Shown here: positions 24,690 to 32,692 of the stretch, piece by piece
How positions within the stretch are numbered: position 1 is the first letter of the stretch
Layout: the number at the start of each line of letters is the position of its first letter
Source of the DNA: Bifidobacterium breve
GTDB taxonomy: Bacteria; Actinomycetota; Acidimicrobiia; Acidimicrobiales; Ilumatobacteraceae
NCBI GenBank assembly: GCA_945862045.1
Contig: CAMAWR010000014.1
Coordinates: forward strand, 1-50,172
Reading direction: 5' to 3'
DNA length: 50,172 bases
Translations under genes and position numbers: made by a program
The notes under the pieces: model-generated
Seen by the model: the letters and a program-made list of their open reading frames with translations, nothing else
The model's database searches: none
What the model was told of the DNA's origin: nothing

Positions 24690-25274
24690 TCAGCCTTGCA
24701 CCATGTTCAAGAACAACTGATGCACGCGATCGTCATCGGCCAACTCGGGATGAAACGAGGCAGCCATCACGGTGTTTGAGCGTACGAGCACGGGCTTGCC
24801 GTCATATGTGGCCAGTGTTTCGATTTCACTCCCGATGCGCGAGATACGCGGGGCACGAATGAACACCGCGTGAAACGCCCGATCAAAACCTTGTACGGCG
24901 ATTTCGGTTTCGAAGCTGTCCAACTGACGACCATACGCATTGCGCTGCACGTCGATGTCCAACGCAGCGAACGACCGTTGGTCGGGGCGCCCATCAGCGA
25001 TGTGCCGTGACAGCAAAATCATGCCGGCACAGGTGCCAAAGACGGGCATGCCATCAGCGATACGTTTGGCCAGCGGGTCAAAGAGGTGCGACGTCTCCAA
25101 CAACTGCGACATCGTCGTTGACTCACCACCGGGCATCACGAGTGCATCGCACTCGGCGAGGTCGCCAGCGACACGCACCTCATCGGCACGCACGCCGAGT
25201 CGTTGCAATGCTGCAGCGTGGGCCGCGAATGCGCCCTGCAGGGCGAGCACTCCGATGCGGGCGCCCACCGACAT
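24690..25274 (-). CDS. pdxT: Pyridoxal 5'-phosphate synthase glutaminase subunit
   Basis: PdxT (194 residues) hydrolyses glutamine and passes ammonia to PdxS for vitamin B6 synthesis. RIGVLALQGAFAAH opens the protein and MPGGESTTM follows. The nucleophile Cys lies in VFGTCAGMILL, and the His-Glu pair of the triad in ASFHPELADD. The start is ATG 25274, preceded by GGGGAG as a ribosome-binding site. It follows pdxS with a 19-bp gap. Confidence 0.96.
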   Translation of the reverse strand: MSVGARIGVLALQGAFAAHAAALQRLGVRADEVRVAGDLAECDALVMPGGESTTMSQLLETSHLFDPLAKRIADGMPVFGTCAGMILLSRHIADGRPDQRSFAALDIDVQRNAYGRQLDSFETEIAVQGFDRAFHAVFIRAPRISRIGSEIETLATYDGKPVLVRSNTVMAASFHPELADDDRVHQLFLNMVQG

Positions 25275-25293
25275 GGCTCCCCGAGGTGGGGTC

Positions 25294-26190
25294 TTACCAG
25301 CCGCGTTCGGCGTAACGCTGGTTGATCTCGTCCATCGCAATGCCGGTCATTGGCGCGCCGAGTTTGCGGCTGACCTTGGCGATGATGTGCGCGTCACGGA
25401 AGTGTGCGGTGGCCTCGACGATTGCGCGGGCCCGCGGTGCCGGGTCGTCACTCTTGAAGATGCCCGAACCTACGAACACCGATTCGGCACCGAGTTGCAT
25501 CGCAAGCGCAGCATCGGCTGGTGTGGCGATACCACCGGCACAAAACAGCGGCACCTGCAGGCGACCAGTTTCGGCGATTTCTTGCACGAGTGGCAGCGGT
25601 GCATCGAGCAGCTTGGCCCACGCAAACAATTCAGCCGAGTCGGCCTGGGTGATCTTGCGAATGTCGCCGAGAATGGAGCGCAGGTGGCGCACCGCTTCGA
25701 CGATGTTGCCGGTGCCTGCTTCGCCTTTCGAGCGAATGAGGGCGGCCCCTTCGGAGATACGGCGCAACGCTTCACCCAGATTGGTGGCGCCACACACGAA
25801 TGGAATGGTGAACTTCATCTTGTCGATGTGGTGTGCCTCGTCGGCGGGCGTGAGCACTTCGCTCTCGTCGATGAAGTCGACACCGAGGGCTTCGAGCACC
25901 TGTGCTTCGACGAAGTGGCCGATGCGCGCTTTGGCCATGACAGGAATCGAGACAGCAGCCTGGATTCCTTCGATCATCTCCGGGTCACTCATGCGGGCCA
26001 CACCACCATCACGACGGATGTCGGCGGGCACTCGCTCGAGCGCCATCACTGCGATTGCGCCGGCATCTTCGGCAATTTTTGCCTGACCCGGGGTGACGAC
26101 ATCCATGATGACGCCGCCTTTCAACATTTCAGCAAGACCTCGCTGCACCCGCATGGAGCCAGTGCTCTTCTCCGACTTTGTCATCATCAT
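25294..26190 (-). CDS. pdxS: Pyridoxal 5'-phosphate synthase lyase subunit
   Basis: PdxS (298 residues) is the (beta/alpha)8 subunit that builds PLP from ribose 5-phosphate, glyceraldehyde 3-phosphate and ammonia. [42 protein letters not shown] and [14 protein letters not shown] are family signatures holding the active-site lysines. The reading frame opens with three ATGs in a row (26190, 26187, 26184). TACGCT (26193-26198) lies 2, 5 or 8 nt before them, so transcription may begin inside the ATG run and choose a later start. The DUF3048 gene lies 77 bp upstream. Confidence 0.96.
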   Translation of the reverse strand: MMMTKSEKSTGSMRVQRGLAEMLKGGVIMDVVTPGQAKIAEDAGAIAVMALERVPADIRRDGGVARMSDPEMIEGIQAAVSIPVMAKARIGHFVEAQVLEALGVDFIDESEVLTPADEAHHIDKMKFTIPFVCGATNLGEALRRISEGAALIRSKGEAGTGNIVEAVRHLRSILGDIRKITQADSAELFAWAKLLDAPLPLVQEIAETGRLQVPLFCAGGIATPADAALAMQLGAESVFVGSGIFKSDDPAPRARAIVEATAHFRDAHIIAKVSRKLGAPMTGIAMDEINQRYAERGW

Positions 26191-26267
26191 TGAGCGTACC
26201 GAAGCACCCCGTACACACCCGAACGCAGCAGGCGTGACAAACGGCGAGACGCCAAGCGCACCAACCT

Positions 26268-27335
26268 TTATGGGTATTGGAATGAACCAGGCGGCGTGCC
26301 TGGTAAATACGACACACCCTTGCCGACGCGGGTCAGTTCGACCCAGGTATTGCCAGGTGTCAATTTCATTACGTTGCCCGCGGTGTCTTTCAACACGAAC
26401 GGCTTGGCAGCCTCTGCGCGCTCCCAGGTGCCCTGAAACAATTTGCCCGCAGTCAACACCCAGGCCTCACCCGAACCGATTGTTTTGGCAACCGGGCTGT
26501 AGCCACTCTTGCTGTACTGCACATAGAGCACAACAACATTGGCAGCATTCACCCGCACATCATCGACATCAACGTGGGGCTTGTCTTCCTGGGATCGCAA
26601 GAAGCGGCTGAAGTCACTGCTCCATTCCCACAAGACCCGCACCCCGTCCATCGTGAGCTTGACCCCACCCGTCTCGCGGGCAGTCGCCGGAATCACCTCG
26701 TCGGCAGCGCGATACACAAATTGCGCAGGCGGGGGCGCAGCACCTTCGGGGGCCAGCGTCCACAACTTGGATGTGTCGGCAAGCAGATTGTGCGGGGCCG
26801 AACGCGAACTCTCGCGACGATACCCACCCTCTTTGTTCGCCGTCGAGTAACTGAGGTCGATCATCGTCGACGCACGAATCAGGGTTGTGACCTCCACGTT
26901 GCCGCCACTCCAGGCGAACAGTGGTGCATTCAACGACTCGAGCAGATCGACATCTTGTTTACGACCACTGCGTATCGGGCCGACCGGGTCGCTGTCATTG
27001 GTGTGAAACACCGCCGCGAAACGGGTGAGCATCTCGACATTTTCTTCAAACACTATGTCGGCCTGATTCAAACCCCATTGCGGTCGTGCCTTCGGGTGAT
27101 TGTCGATCTTGGCAACGAGTGCCGGACGGGTGATCAGTGCGCTGACGGGTAGCCCAGTCAACGGGGCGAGGATCGCTGGAATCGTCGTAGTCGTCGTGGT
27201 CGATGCAGCGACGGTGGTGTCCGGCGCTGCGGTATCAGACACTTCGCTGGTGCTGGCGCCGCCACCACAGGCGCTCATGACGAGCACGGCGAGTAGTCCA
27301 CTGGCGATTGCGAGACGACGCTGGGCAAGAAACAT
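26268..27335 (-). CDS. DUF3048 (YerB-family) lipoprotein
   Basis: This 355-residue protein has a lipoprotein signal: a basic start, a hydrophobic stretch and the lipobox VMSACGG with Cys near residue 23. A Thr-rich linker (TTTTTTIP) leads to the DUF3048 domain: [48 protein letters not shown], and a C-terminal [12 protein letters not shown]...GKLFQGTWE. The function of the family is unknown; the protein should be tethered outside the membrane. The ATG at 27335 has a strong AAGGAGA ribosome-binding site, the best in the window. It follows htpX by 16 bp. Confidence 0.9.
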   Translation of the reverse strand: MFLAQRRLAIASGLLAVLVMSACGGGASTSEVSDTAAPDTTVAASTTTTTTIPAILAPLTGLPVSALITRPALVAKIDNHPKARPQWGLNQADIVFEENVEMLTRFAAVFHTNDSDPVGPIRSGRKQDVDLLESLNAPLFAWSGGNVEVTTLIRASTMIDLSYSTANKEGGYRRESSRSAPHNLLADTSKLWTLAPEGAAPPPAQFVYRAADEVIPATARETGGVKLTMDGVRVLWEWSSDFSRFLRSQEDKPHVDVDDVRVNAANVVVLYVQYSKSGYSPVAKTIGSGEAWVLTAGKLFQGTWERAEAAKPFVLKDTAGNVMKLTPGNTWVELTRVGKGVSYLPGTPPGSFQYP

Positions 27336-27340
27336 TGCGT

Positions 27341-27347
27341 TCTCCTT
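27341..27347 (-). promoter_or_regulatory. Strong ribosome-binding site AAGGAGA for the DUF3048 gene
   Basis: AAGGAGA lies 5 nt before the ATG at 27335 and fixes that start against the longer open frame. It contrasts with most starts in the window, which lack a recognisable Shine-Dalgarno sequence. Confidence 0.8.
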
Positions 27348-27351
27348 CTCT

Positions 27352-28257
27352 CTAGATTTCTCGCAGCAGCGCAATGCGCTCAGCGAGAGGGGGGTGGGTA
27401 TTGAAGAGTTTATGGAAAAACCCCAACCGACCTGTGTCATTCACCCCCGACATTGGCTGCTCAATCCACATATGGGCGGTGGCCATTGAGGCCGAATGGG
27501 TCACGGTGCTATCGGCTTGCAATTTTTCCAGCGCCGAGATGAGCCCGGGCGGATAGCGGGTCAACTGCACGGCTGACACATCGGCGAGGGTTTCTCGACG
27601 GCGGCTGACTGCGGCCTGCATCGCTCGCGCCAGGAGTGGGGCCAAAATCAACAGCGCAATGCCGATGAGTGCCAACGGGTTGCTGCGATTGTTGCGGTCA
27701 CCTGCCCGTGCGACTCGCCCGCCGTTCCACCACATCATGCGGATGGTGATGTCGGTGATGATTGCAACGGTGCCAACGAGTGTGACCGCGAGCGTCATGA
27801 CGAGGATGTCGTAATTCTTGATGTGCGACAGTTCGTGCGCCACGACACCCTCGAGTTCGACACGGTTCATTTTTTCCAGCAGGCCAGTCGTCACCGCGAT
27901 GGCGGCGTTCTTCGGGTTGCGGCCCGTGGCGAATGCATTGGGTGCCGGATCATGAACGACATAGACACGCGGCTTAGGCAGGCCACCAGCGATGCACAAA
28001 CCCTCGACGAGGTTGTGCAGACGCTTGTACGTCACCGGGTCTGCCGGCACTGCACGACTCATGCGCAAGGCGATGGCGTCTGACTTCCAGTACGAGCCGA
28101 AGGCCGCCAGCGAAGCGATTGCGAGGGCAATCAACGTTCCGAGGATGCCGTTGCCGATCAACACGCCGACCGCCATACCGACGAGCACGAGGACCAGCAC
28201 GAACCCGAACATCAACGCCACTGAGCGGCGTTTGTTCGCCGCGATGAGGTCGTTCAG
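27352..28257 (-). CDS. htpX: M48-family membrane metalloprotease HtpX, probable CTG start
   Basis: HtpX is a zinc-dependent membrane protease in envelope protein quality control. Two N-terminal helices precede the domain; HELSH holds the zinc-binding HExxH, and RRETLADVSAVQLTRYP supplies the third ligand. The first standard start is GTG 28221 (289 residues), but the frame continues upstream as NDLIAANKRRSVALM. This matches the IASNKRK N-terminus I recall for HtpX proteins, so the real start should lie upstream. The only plausible codon is CTG 28257, which overlaps the lemA stop as CTGA and has GGTGA nearby. I therefore annotate 301 residues; the start is inferred. Confidence 0.85.
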   Translation of the reverse strand: MNDLIAANKRRSVALMFGFVLVLVLVGMAVGVLIGNGILGTLIALAIASLAAFGSYWKSDAIALRMSRAVPADPVTYKRLHNLVEGLCIAGGLPKPRVYVVHDPAPNAFATGRNPKNAAIAVTTGLLEKMNRVELEGVVAHELSHIKNYDILVMTLAVTLVGTVAIITDITIRMMWWNGGRVARAGDRNNRSNPLALIGIALLILAPLLARAMQAAVSRRRETLADVSAVQLTRYPPGLISALEKLQADSTVTHSASMATAHMWIEQPMSGVNDTGRLGFFHKLFNTHPPLAERIALLREI

Positions 28258-28808
28258 AACTTCACCGACGGCGGTATTGCAGCTGCAGCCTCGGCCTCGA
28301 GATATTCGCGATCGGCGAAGTTGAACGACTTGGCAAAAATAACGCCGGGAAACGATTGCGTGGTGTTGTTGTAGCGCTCAACGGCATCGTTGTAGAACTG
28401 GCGGGCGAAAGCAACACGACTTTCGGTGTTCTGCAACTCTTCTTGCAGCGACAAAAAGTTGGTGTTGGCCTTCAGGTCGGGGTACGCCTCGGACAGGGCA
28501 AACAACTGGCGCAGTGCACCGGTCAACCCGATGTCAGCAACACCTTGGGCGGCCGGGTTTGGCGCAGCCGACATGGCCCTTGAGCGTGCTTCGATGACCG
28601 CCTCGAGTGCACTCTTTTCGAACGCCGCATAACCCTTGACGGTCTCGACCAGATTCGGAATGAGGTCCAAACGGCGTTTGAGTTGCACGTCGATCTGCGA
28701 CCAGGCGTTATCCACCTCGTTGCGACGGCTGACGAGGCGGTTGTACGAGAACACCACCCACACGGCGACGAGCGCCACGACGACCAACAAGATCCAGAGT
28801 GCGTTCAT
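28254..28808 (-). CDS. lemA: LemA family membrane protein
   Basis: LemA (184 residues) has one N-terminal membrane helix (ALWILLVVVALVAVWVVFSYNRLV) and an elongated helical domain. NEVDNAWSQIDVQLKRRLDLIPNLVETVKGYAAFE is the family signature, and RQFYNDAVERYNNTTQSFPGVIFA follows. Its biochemical role is unknown. LemA and HtpX are very often encoded together, as here, where htpX overlaps the lemA stop. TAGCGT, built on the pimA TAG stop, lies 7 nt before the ATG. Confidence 0.94.
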   Translation of the reverse strand: MNALWILLVVVALVAVWVVFSYNRLVSRRNEVDNAWSQIDVQLKRRLDLIPNLVETVKGYAAFEKSALEAVIEARSRAMSAAPNPAAQGVADIGLTGALRQLFALSEAYPDLKANTNFLSLQEELQNTESRVAFARQFYNDAVERYNNTTQSFPGVIFAKSFNFADREYLEAEAAAAIPPSVKF

Positions 28809-28815
28809 CACCGAA

Positions 28816-28821
28816 ACGCTA
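28816..28821 (-). promoter_or_regulatory. Candidate leaderless -10 element TAGCGT for lemA, overlapping pimA stop
   Basis: TAGCGT then TTCGGTG then ATG: 7-nt spacing to lemA, with the TAG being the stop codon of pimA. No clear Shine-Dalgarno sequence is present. Function is inferred. Confidence 0.43.
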
Positions 28822-30111
28822 CTCGTCGTCCGAGCGCTCGCCAGTGACGCGTTCACGCCACAGTTGTGACTTGTCACGCAGCGTATTCATGGTGTCGTTG
28901 ACGGAGTCGGTCAGGCTGTCGACCATATTCTGTGAAAATTGTGCGAATCGTGGGCGACGCAAAAGTCGGTCCTCGAAGTAGCGCACGAGAGTGCTTGGTT
29001 GCGCCACGATGCGTTCCTCGGCTTCGGCAATGAGCACCTCTCGATAAATTTCGAGGTATCGCTGCGCGAGCGCATGCATCGACAATTGGGCGGCTCGCTC
29101 GTCGCCACCACGCACGAGACGCTGGCCGAGTTGGGCATCATCGATGACCGCGAGTAGTGCGTGGGCCAGTGCCGCTGCATCACCCGGCGGCACGAGCACA
29201 CCATCCTGATCGTTGGTCACGACGTCGCGATACCCGTCGATGTCACTGGCCACGACCGGCGTCTGGGCCGCCATGGCCTCTAGCAACACCAAACCGAACG
29301 ACTCACCGTGCAACGACGGCGCGCAGAACACGCTGCAGCGCGCCAATCGATCCAACTTTTCTGGCTCAGACACCTGCCCGAGCCATTCGATACGCGCCGC
29401 AACCTGCGGATCGCGGCTGTAGCGCTTGCGCACATCGGCAATCTGTGGGCCATCGGAACATACCCAGAGCCGGTGATGATTCGGCATCAACAAGAACGCG
29501 TCGAGCAATATCTCGAGGCCTTTGCGCGGCTCGTGTCGCCCACAAAACAGGATGGTCGGTGATGGTTCGCGCGTGACATGGGGGCGGCGATACGTCTGAA
29601 CGTCGATGCCGTTGTACAAAAGTTCAAAAGTTCCACCCACGTGTCGCGCCGCCATATCGCGCGCAGCCACCGACACCGCCACCCGATGGTCGAGATGGGT
29701 GCCCAACCACTCGACGCCTTTGCGCACACGGCGGTACCAAGCAATATCGCCCGCTGAGTGGAACGTGCCGACCATCGGCGCGAGCCGCAACATCAACGCC
29801 GTTTGCGTGGGGCCTGGTGCCATCGGTTCGTGCAAATGCAAGATGTCGAATGCTTCGTCGTTGAGTGCCCGCAACGTGCGCAGTGCCGCCGACGGGTCCG
29901 GAGCCAGTGGCACCGATGAACCATTGGCGGCCGTCGGCAAGCTGTTGCCGAGTGGTGTAACGAACGGCTCGGGTGGCGGCCCGTCGCAGGGCCCGAGCAC
30001 GCGCACCTCATGGCCCATTCGGCGCAGTTCACGCGCCAAGCCGAGGACCTGGTGTTGGACTCCGCCAGGAATGGTGAGGCTGTAGGGGCTCACCATGGCG
30101 ATGCGCAACAT
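28819..30111 (-). CDS. pimA: GT4-family glycosyltransferase, probable phosphatidylinositol mannosyltransferase PimA
   Basis: This GT-B glycosyltransferase (430 residues) begins LRIAMVSPYSLTIPGGVQHQV, the PimA-type donor-loop start. GTFHSAGD, YNGIDVQTY, FCGRHEPRKGLEILLDAF and the E-x7-E motif in HGESFGLVLLEAMA follow. PimA transfers mannose from GDP-mannose to phosphatidylinositol at the inner leaflet. Its place next to the PIM acyltransferase and pgsA, as in mycobacteria, supports this. About 50 extra C-terminal residues, charged and helical, exceed the mycobacterial length. ATG 30111 fits the family; ATG 30138, nine codons earlier and after GGTGGGG, is an alternative. Confidence 0.85.
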   Translation of the reverse strand: MLRIAMVSPYSLTIPGGVQHQVLGLARELRRMGHEVRVLGPCDGPPPEPFVTPLGNSLPTAANGSSVPLAPDPSAALRTLRALNDEAFDILHLHEPMAPGPTQTALMLRLAPMVGTFHSAGDIAWYRRVRKGVEWLGTHLDHRVAVSVAARDMAARHVGGTFELLYNGIDVQTYRRPHVTREPSPTILFCGRHEPRKGLEILLDAFLLMPNHHRLWVCSDGPQIADVRKRYSRDPQVAARIEWLGQVSEPEKLDRLARCSVFCAPSLHGESFGLVLLEAMAAQTPVVASDIDGYRDVVTNDQDGVLVPPGDAAALAHALLAVIDDAQLGQRLVRGGDERAAQLSMHALAQRYLEIYREVLIAEAEERIVAQPSTLVRYFEDRLLRRPRFAQFSQNMVDSLTDSVNDTMNTLRDKSQLWRERVTGERSDDE

Positions 30112-30153
30112 GTCGCTGCGTCGCTGCTCTGACGGCATCGTCCCCACCCCGTT

Positions 30154-30166
30154 CACGGTACGGTAG
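30154..30166. promoter_or_regulatory. Overlapping divergent -10 hexamers between pimA and the LLM gene
   Basis: On the plus strand TACGGT lies at 30159-30164, about 35 nt before the LLM gene. On the minus strand TACCGT occurs at 30154-30159 and overlapping it upstream, before pimA. The two start codons are 61 to 88 bp apart, so both promoters must lie in this gap or just outside it. Assignment is tentative. Confidence 0.3.
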
Positions 30167-30199
30167 GGAACGCGCCGTTGAACCACGGGCGCCCACGAC

Positions 30200-31117
30200 A
30201 TGACCTCAGCCCAACTGCCTGCGATCTCACTCGTGGCATCGCCCACCCGACGTGGTGGGGTGCTGCAGTTGGCGCGCGACGCACAAGATCGGGGCTTCAC
30301 CCATGTGGCCTGCCCGAGCCTTGGTGCAGCAATGTCTCTGTGTGTGTCACTGGCCCATGCCACCACCACCCTGCAGTACTTCACGTCAATTCAGCCGATC
30401 TACCTCGCCCACGCCTTCGAAGCCGGCAACACCGCCGCACACATTCAGGAAATTTCTGGTGGGCGCTTTGCATTCGGCGTCGGAGTAAGCCACGGACCAG
30501 TGGTACAGCGCCTGGGTGTCGCCACCGGAAAACCGCTCAGCGACATCCGTGAGTACGTCGCGGCGATGCGGGCCAACGAGAAATTCGGCGGTTCGTTGCC
30601 TCCGATATATCTCGCCACCCTGCGCGACAAGATGCTCGACTTGGCCATCGAAATCGGTGACGGTGCACTGTGGGCCAACGCCTCGTTGCGAGCGATACCC
30701 ACCCAGGTGGTGCGCATCCCTGCCGACCGTCGCTCGAAGTTTTTCTTGGCCAACATGATTCCCACGGTGATCGCCGACGACATCGAGGCTGCCCGTGCCG
30801 TCAACCGTCGCACGCTCGTGATGTACGCGACGCTGCCGAATTACCGCAACTACTGGCGGGCCAGTGGGTACGACGCCCAAGTCGACAAATTCGAAGAGGT
30901 GCTGAAGACTGCGGCACGAGAACAACTCAGCGAAGCACTCACTGCCGTGATGAGCGACGACTGGCTGGATGATTGCACGATGTCGGGCCCTCCCGACCTC
31001 GTGCGAGAACGCATCACCGCATGGTGGGCGACTGGTGTGATGCCCGTGGCGGTGATGTCAGCCGTTGACGGCGGTCAAGCCAAAGGTGTCACCAACTTAT
31101 TCGCGGCTTACGCATAG
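30200..31117 (+). CDS. LLM-class (luciferase-like) flavin or F420-dependent oxidoreductase
   Basis: This 305-residue protein matches the luciferase-like monooxygenase family: LARDAQDRGFTHVACPSL, IQPIYLAHAFEAGNTAAHIQEISGGRFAFGVGVSHGPV, PLSDIREYVAAMR, PPIYLATLRDKMLDLAIEIGDGALWAN. Members use FMNH2 or reduced F420; the substrate cannot be read from sequence. npdG elsewhere in the window shows that F420 is used by the cell. It runs opposite to its neighbours, divergent from pimA and overlapping the acyltransferase by 10 bp tail to tail. In mycobacteria those two PIM genes are adjacent, so this gene looks inserted. Confidence 0.85.
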   Translation: MTSAQLPAISLVASPTRRGGVLQLARDAQDRGFTHVACPSLGAAMSLCVSLAHATTTLQYFTSIQPIYLAHAFEAGNTAAHIQEISGGRFAFGVGVSHGPVVQRLGVATGKPLSDIREYVAAMRANEKFGGSLPPIYLATLRDKMLDLAIEIGDGALWANASLRAIPTQVVRIPADRRSKFFLANMIPTVIADDIEAARAVNRRTLVMYATLPNYRNYWRASGYDAQVDKFEEVLKTAAREQLSEALTAVMSDDWLDDCTMSGPPDLVRERITAWWATGVMPVAVMSAVDGGQAKGVTNLFAAYA

Positions 31118-31998
31118 CCGGGGTCGCTCGGCCAATTCGGTGAGAACAGGTGCCACTGTTCGGGTGCGCGGCGGATCAACGTTTCCAACTCCGCCACCAG
31201 TAGCTGAGTGAGACGCTGCATGTCGTCACGCAGACCGCCGGTACGTTCGAACACGATCGGTGGCCGCACAACAGCGTGATGGCCGTCGACCCGTCGCGTG
31301 AAGTACGCCGCAGCAGGGATGATCGGCGATCCAATACGGAGGGAAAAAAATGCCGGTCCGGCCGGCACGGTGGTGCGCTCCCCGAAGAAATCAACCTCTA
31401 CCCCGTTGCGCTGGATGTCCCGATCGCTCATCAGCACCACGACATGATTGGCGCGCAAGGCTTCCTGCACTGCGACACCTGCGTGCTCGTCGAGCGGAAT
31501 CACGTTGAGCCCGAGTGCGAGTCGCACGGCAAGAAACGCTTCATAGGCCTCCTTGGATTCCAAGACCTCGACGACCGCACTGACCCGCAGACCGCGTTGC
31601 GCCAACCATCGCCCGGCCCACTCCCAGCCACCCACGTGCGGCAAGGCGAGAATCACGCCCTTGCCCCCCGCCAGGCCTTGCTCGATGTGCGCGAAACCTT
31701 CGAGGCTGAAGCCGGCGTCGATTTCTCCCGGCGACAACGACGCGATACGAAATGTTTCGAGGTAGTAGCGCAGGTAACTCTGGAATGCATCGTTGACACG
31801 ACGTTGCATCTGCAACGCGTTTAAGCCTGGTGATACCCGGCGCTGATGTCGCTCAACCAGTTTTCGTTCGTTGCGCATCGCAAGCGCGCCAAGACCACCG
31901 AGCGACAAAGCGGCGACGTGCGAGACCACCGCGGGTGTGGTGGCGGCCAGCAGGTTGGCAAGACGGAAGGCGAGACCCGGGTTGCGGTCGTCAGGCAT
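31108..31998 (-). CDS. patA: Phosphatidylinositol mannoside acyltransferase (LpxL/HtrB-like)
   Basis: This 296-residue acyltransferase of the LpxL/HtrB superfamily probably acylates the mannose of PIM1/PIM2 at the cytoplasmic membrane face. The conserved H-x4-E/D type motif is LPHVGGWEWAGRWLAQRG; VVVLMSDRDIQRNGVEVDFFGERTTVPAGPAFFSLRIGSPIIP follows in family order, split by short loops. An N-terminal hydrophobic stretch may be a membrane anchor. ATG 31998 is preferred and overlaps pgsA by 8 nt; the longer frame from 32025 overlaps by 35 nt. The pgsA-acyltransferase-pimA order matches mycobacteria. Confidence 0.88.
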   Translation of the reverse strand: MPDDRNPGLAFRLANLLAATTPAVVSHVAALSLGGLGALAMRNERKLVERHQRRVSPGLNALQMQRRVNDAFQSYLRYYLETFRIASLSPGEIDAGFSLEGFAHIEQGLAGGKGVILALPHVGGWEWAGRWLAQRGLRVSAVVEVLESKEAYEAFLAVRLALGLNVIPLDEHAGVAVQEALRANHVVVLMSDRDIQRNGVEVDFFGERTTVPAGPAFFSLRIGSPIIPAAAYFTRRVDGHHAVVRPPIVFERTGGLRDDMQRLTQLLVAELETLIRRAPEQWHLFSPNWPSDPGYA

Positions 31999-32680
31999 CA
32001 CGGCGACGCGACGACATGCGAGCACGACGATCGGCGAATGCGGCTCGGCGTGATGCGCGACGCGTGCGACGAGTTTCCAATCGCGCGGCAGTCACCGGTG
32101 CCACCGCCGCCTGACGCCAAATTTTCACGAAGCGTTGCACGGCGGTGATGGACACCAACACCAGCATGGCCCACATCACCCAGTACAAGCCCGAGTCAAA
32201 CAGCAGCCCAACGCACAAAATGACGATGCGTTCGGCGCGCTCCATCAAGCCACCCTTGGCCTGCAGGCCAAGCGACTCGGCCTTGGCGCGCTGATATGAA
32301 ATCAGTGACGACACGGCCATCACGGCAAACGGCAACACCGCCGCCGTGCCACCGCGGGTATCGCCGAGATACCAGGCCACCCCGCCGAGCATGAACCCGT
32401 CGGTGATGCGATCGATGGTCGAGTCAAAGAATGCACCGCGTTGGCTCGACACGTTGGAGGCTTTGGCGAGGGCTCCGTCGAGCATGTCGGGCAGGGCGGC
32501 AGCCACCACGAGCAGCAGACCAAAGCGCAGGTAGCCCGCCCCGATCGTGACGGCTGCAGCAATGGAGATGACGAGCCCAACGATCGTGAGGTGGTCTGGG
32601 GTGATCTTGGTGCGCGTCAGCGTGACGCCGACGGGGCGCACATACTTGTCGACGTGCACACGAAATTTGCCGTCAAACAC
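31991..32680 (-). CDS. pgsA: CDP-alcohol phosphatidyltransferase, probable phosphatidylinositol phosphate synthase
   Basis: This 229-residue polytopic membrane enzyme should join CDP-diacylglycerol to inositol 3-phosphate, giving the lipid anchor for PIMs. The family signature is complete: D65, D68-G69, A72, G82, D86, D90. The usual Arg after A72 is Lys73, a conservative change at a normally invariant place. About six hydrophobic segments are visible, and a very basic C-terminus follows (RRTRRASRRAAFADRRARMSS). GTG 32680 is the start. TAGGCT, using the stop of the preceding gene, lies 6 nt before it. Confidence 0.9.
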   Translation of the reverse strand: MFDGKFRVHVDKYVRPVGVTLTRTKITPDHLTIVGLVISIAAAVTIGAGYLRFGLLLVVAAALPDMLDGALAKASNVSSQRGAFFDSTIDRITDGFMLGGVAWYLGDTRGGTAAVLPFAVMAVSSLISYQRAKAESLGLQAKGGLMERAERIVILCVGLLFDSGLYWVMWAMLVLVSITAVQRFVKIWRQAAVAPVTAARLETRRTRRASRRAAFADRRARMSSRRRDA

Positions 32681-32686
32681 GCGTAA

Positions 32687-32692
32687 AGCCTA
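32687..32692 (-). promoter_or_regulatory. Candidate leaderless -10 element TAGGCT for pgsA, overlapping upstream stop
   Basis: TAGGCT then TTACGC then GTG: 6-nt spacing to the pgsA start codon, and the TAG is the stop of the 176-residue membrane protein. No Shine-Dalgarno sequence is visible. Function is inferred. Confidence 0.45.

Noticed and set aside
28222-28253. The region before GTG 28221 as an untranslated gap between lemA and htpX
   Set aside because: It encodes an in-frame ANKRRS segment typical of HtpX N-termini, so it is more likely coding.
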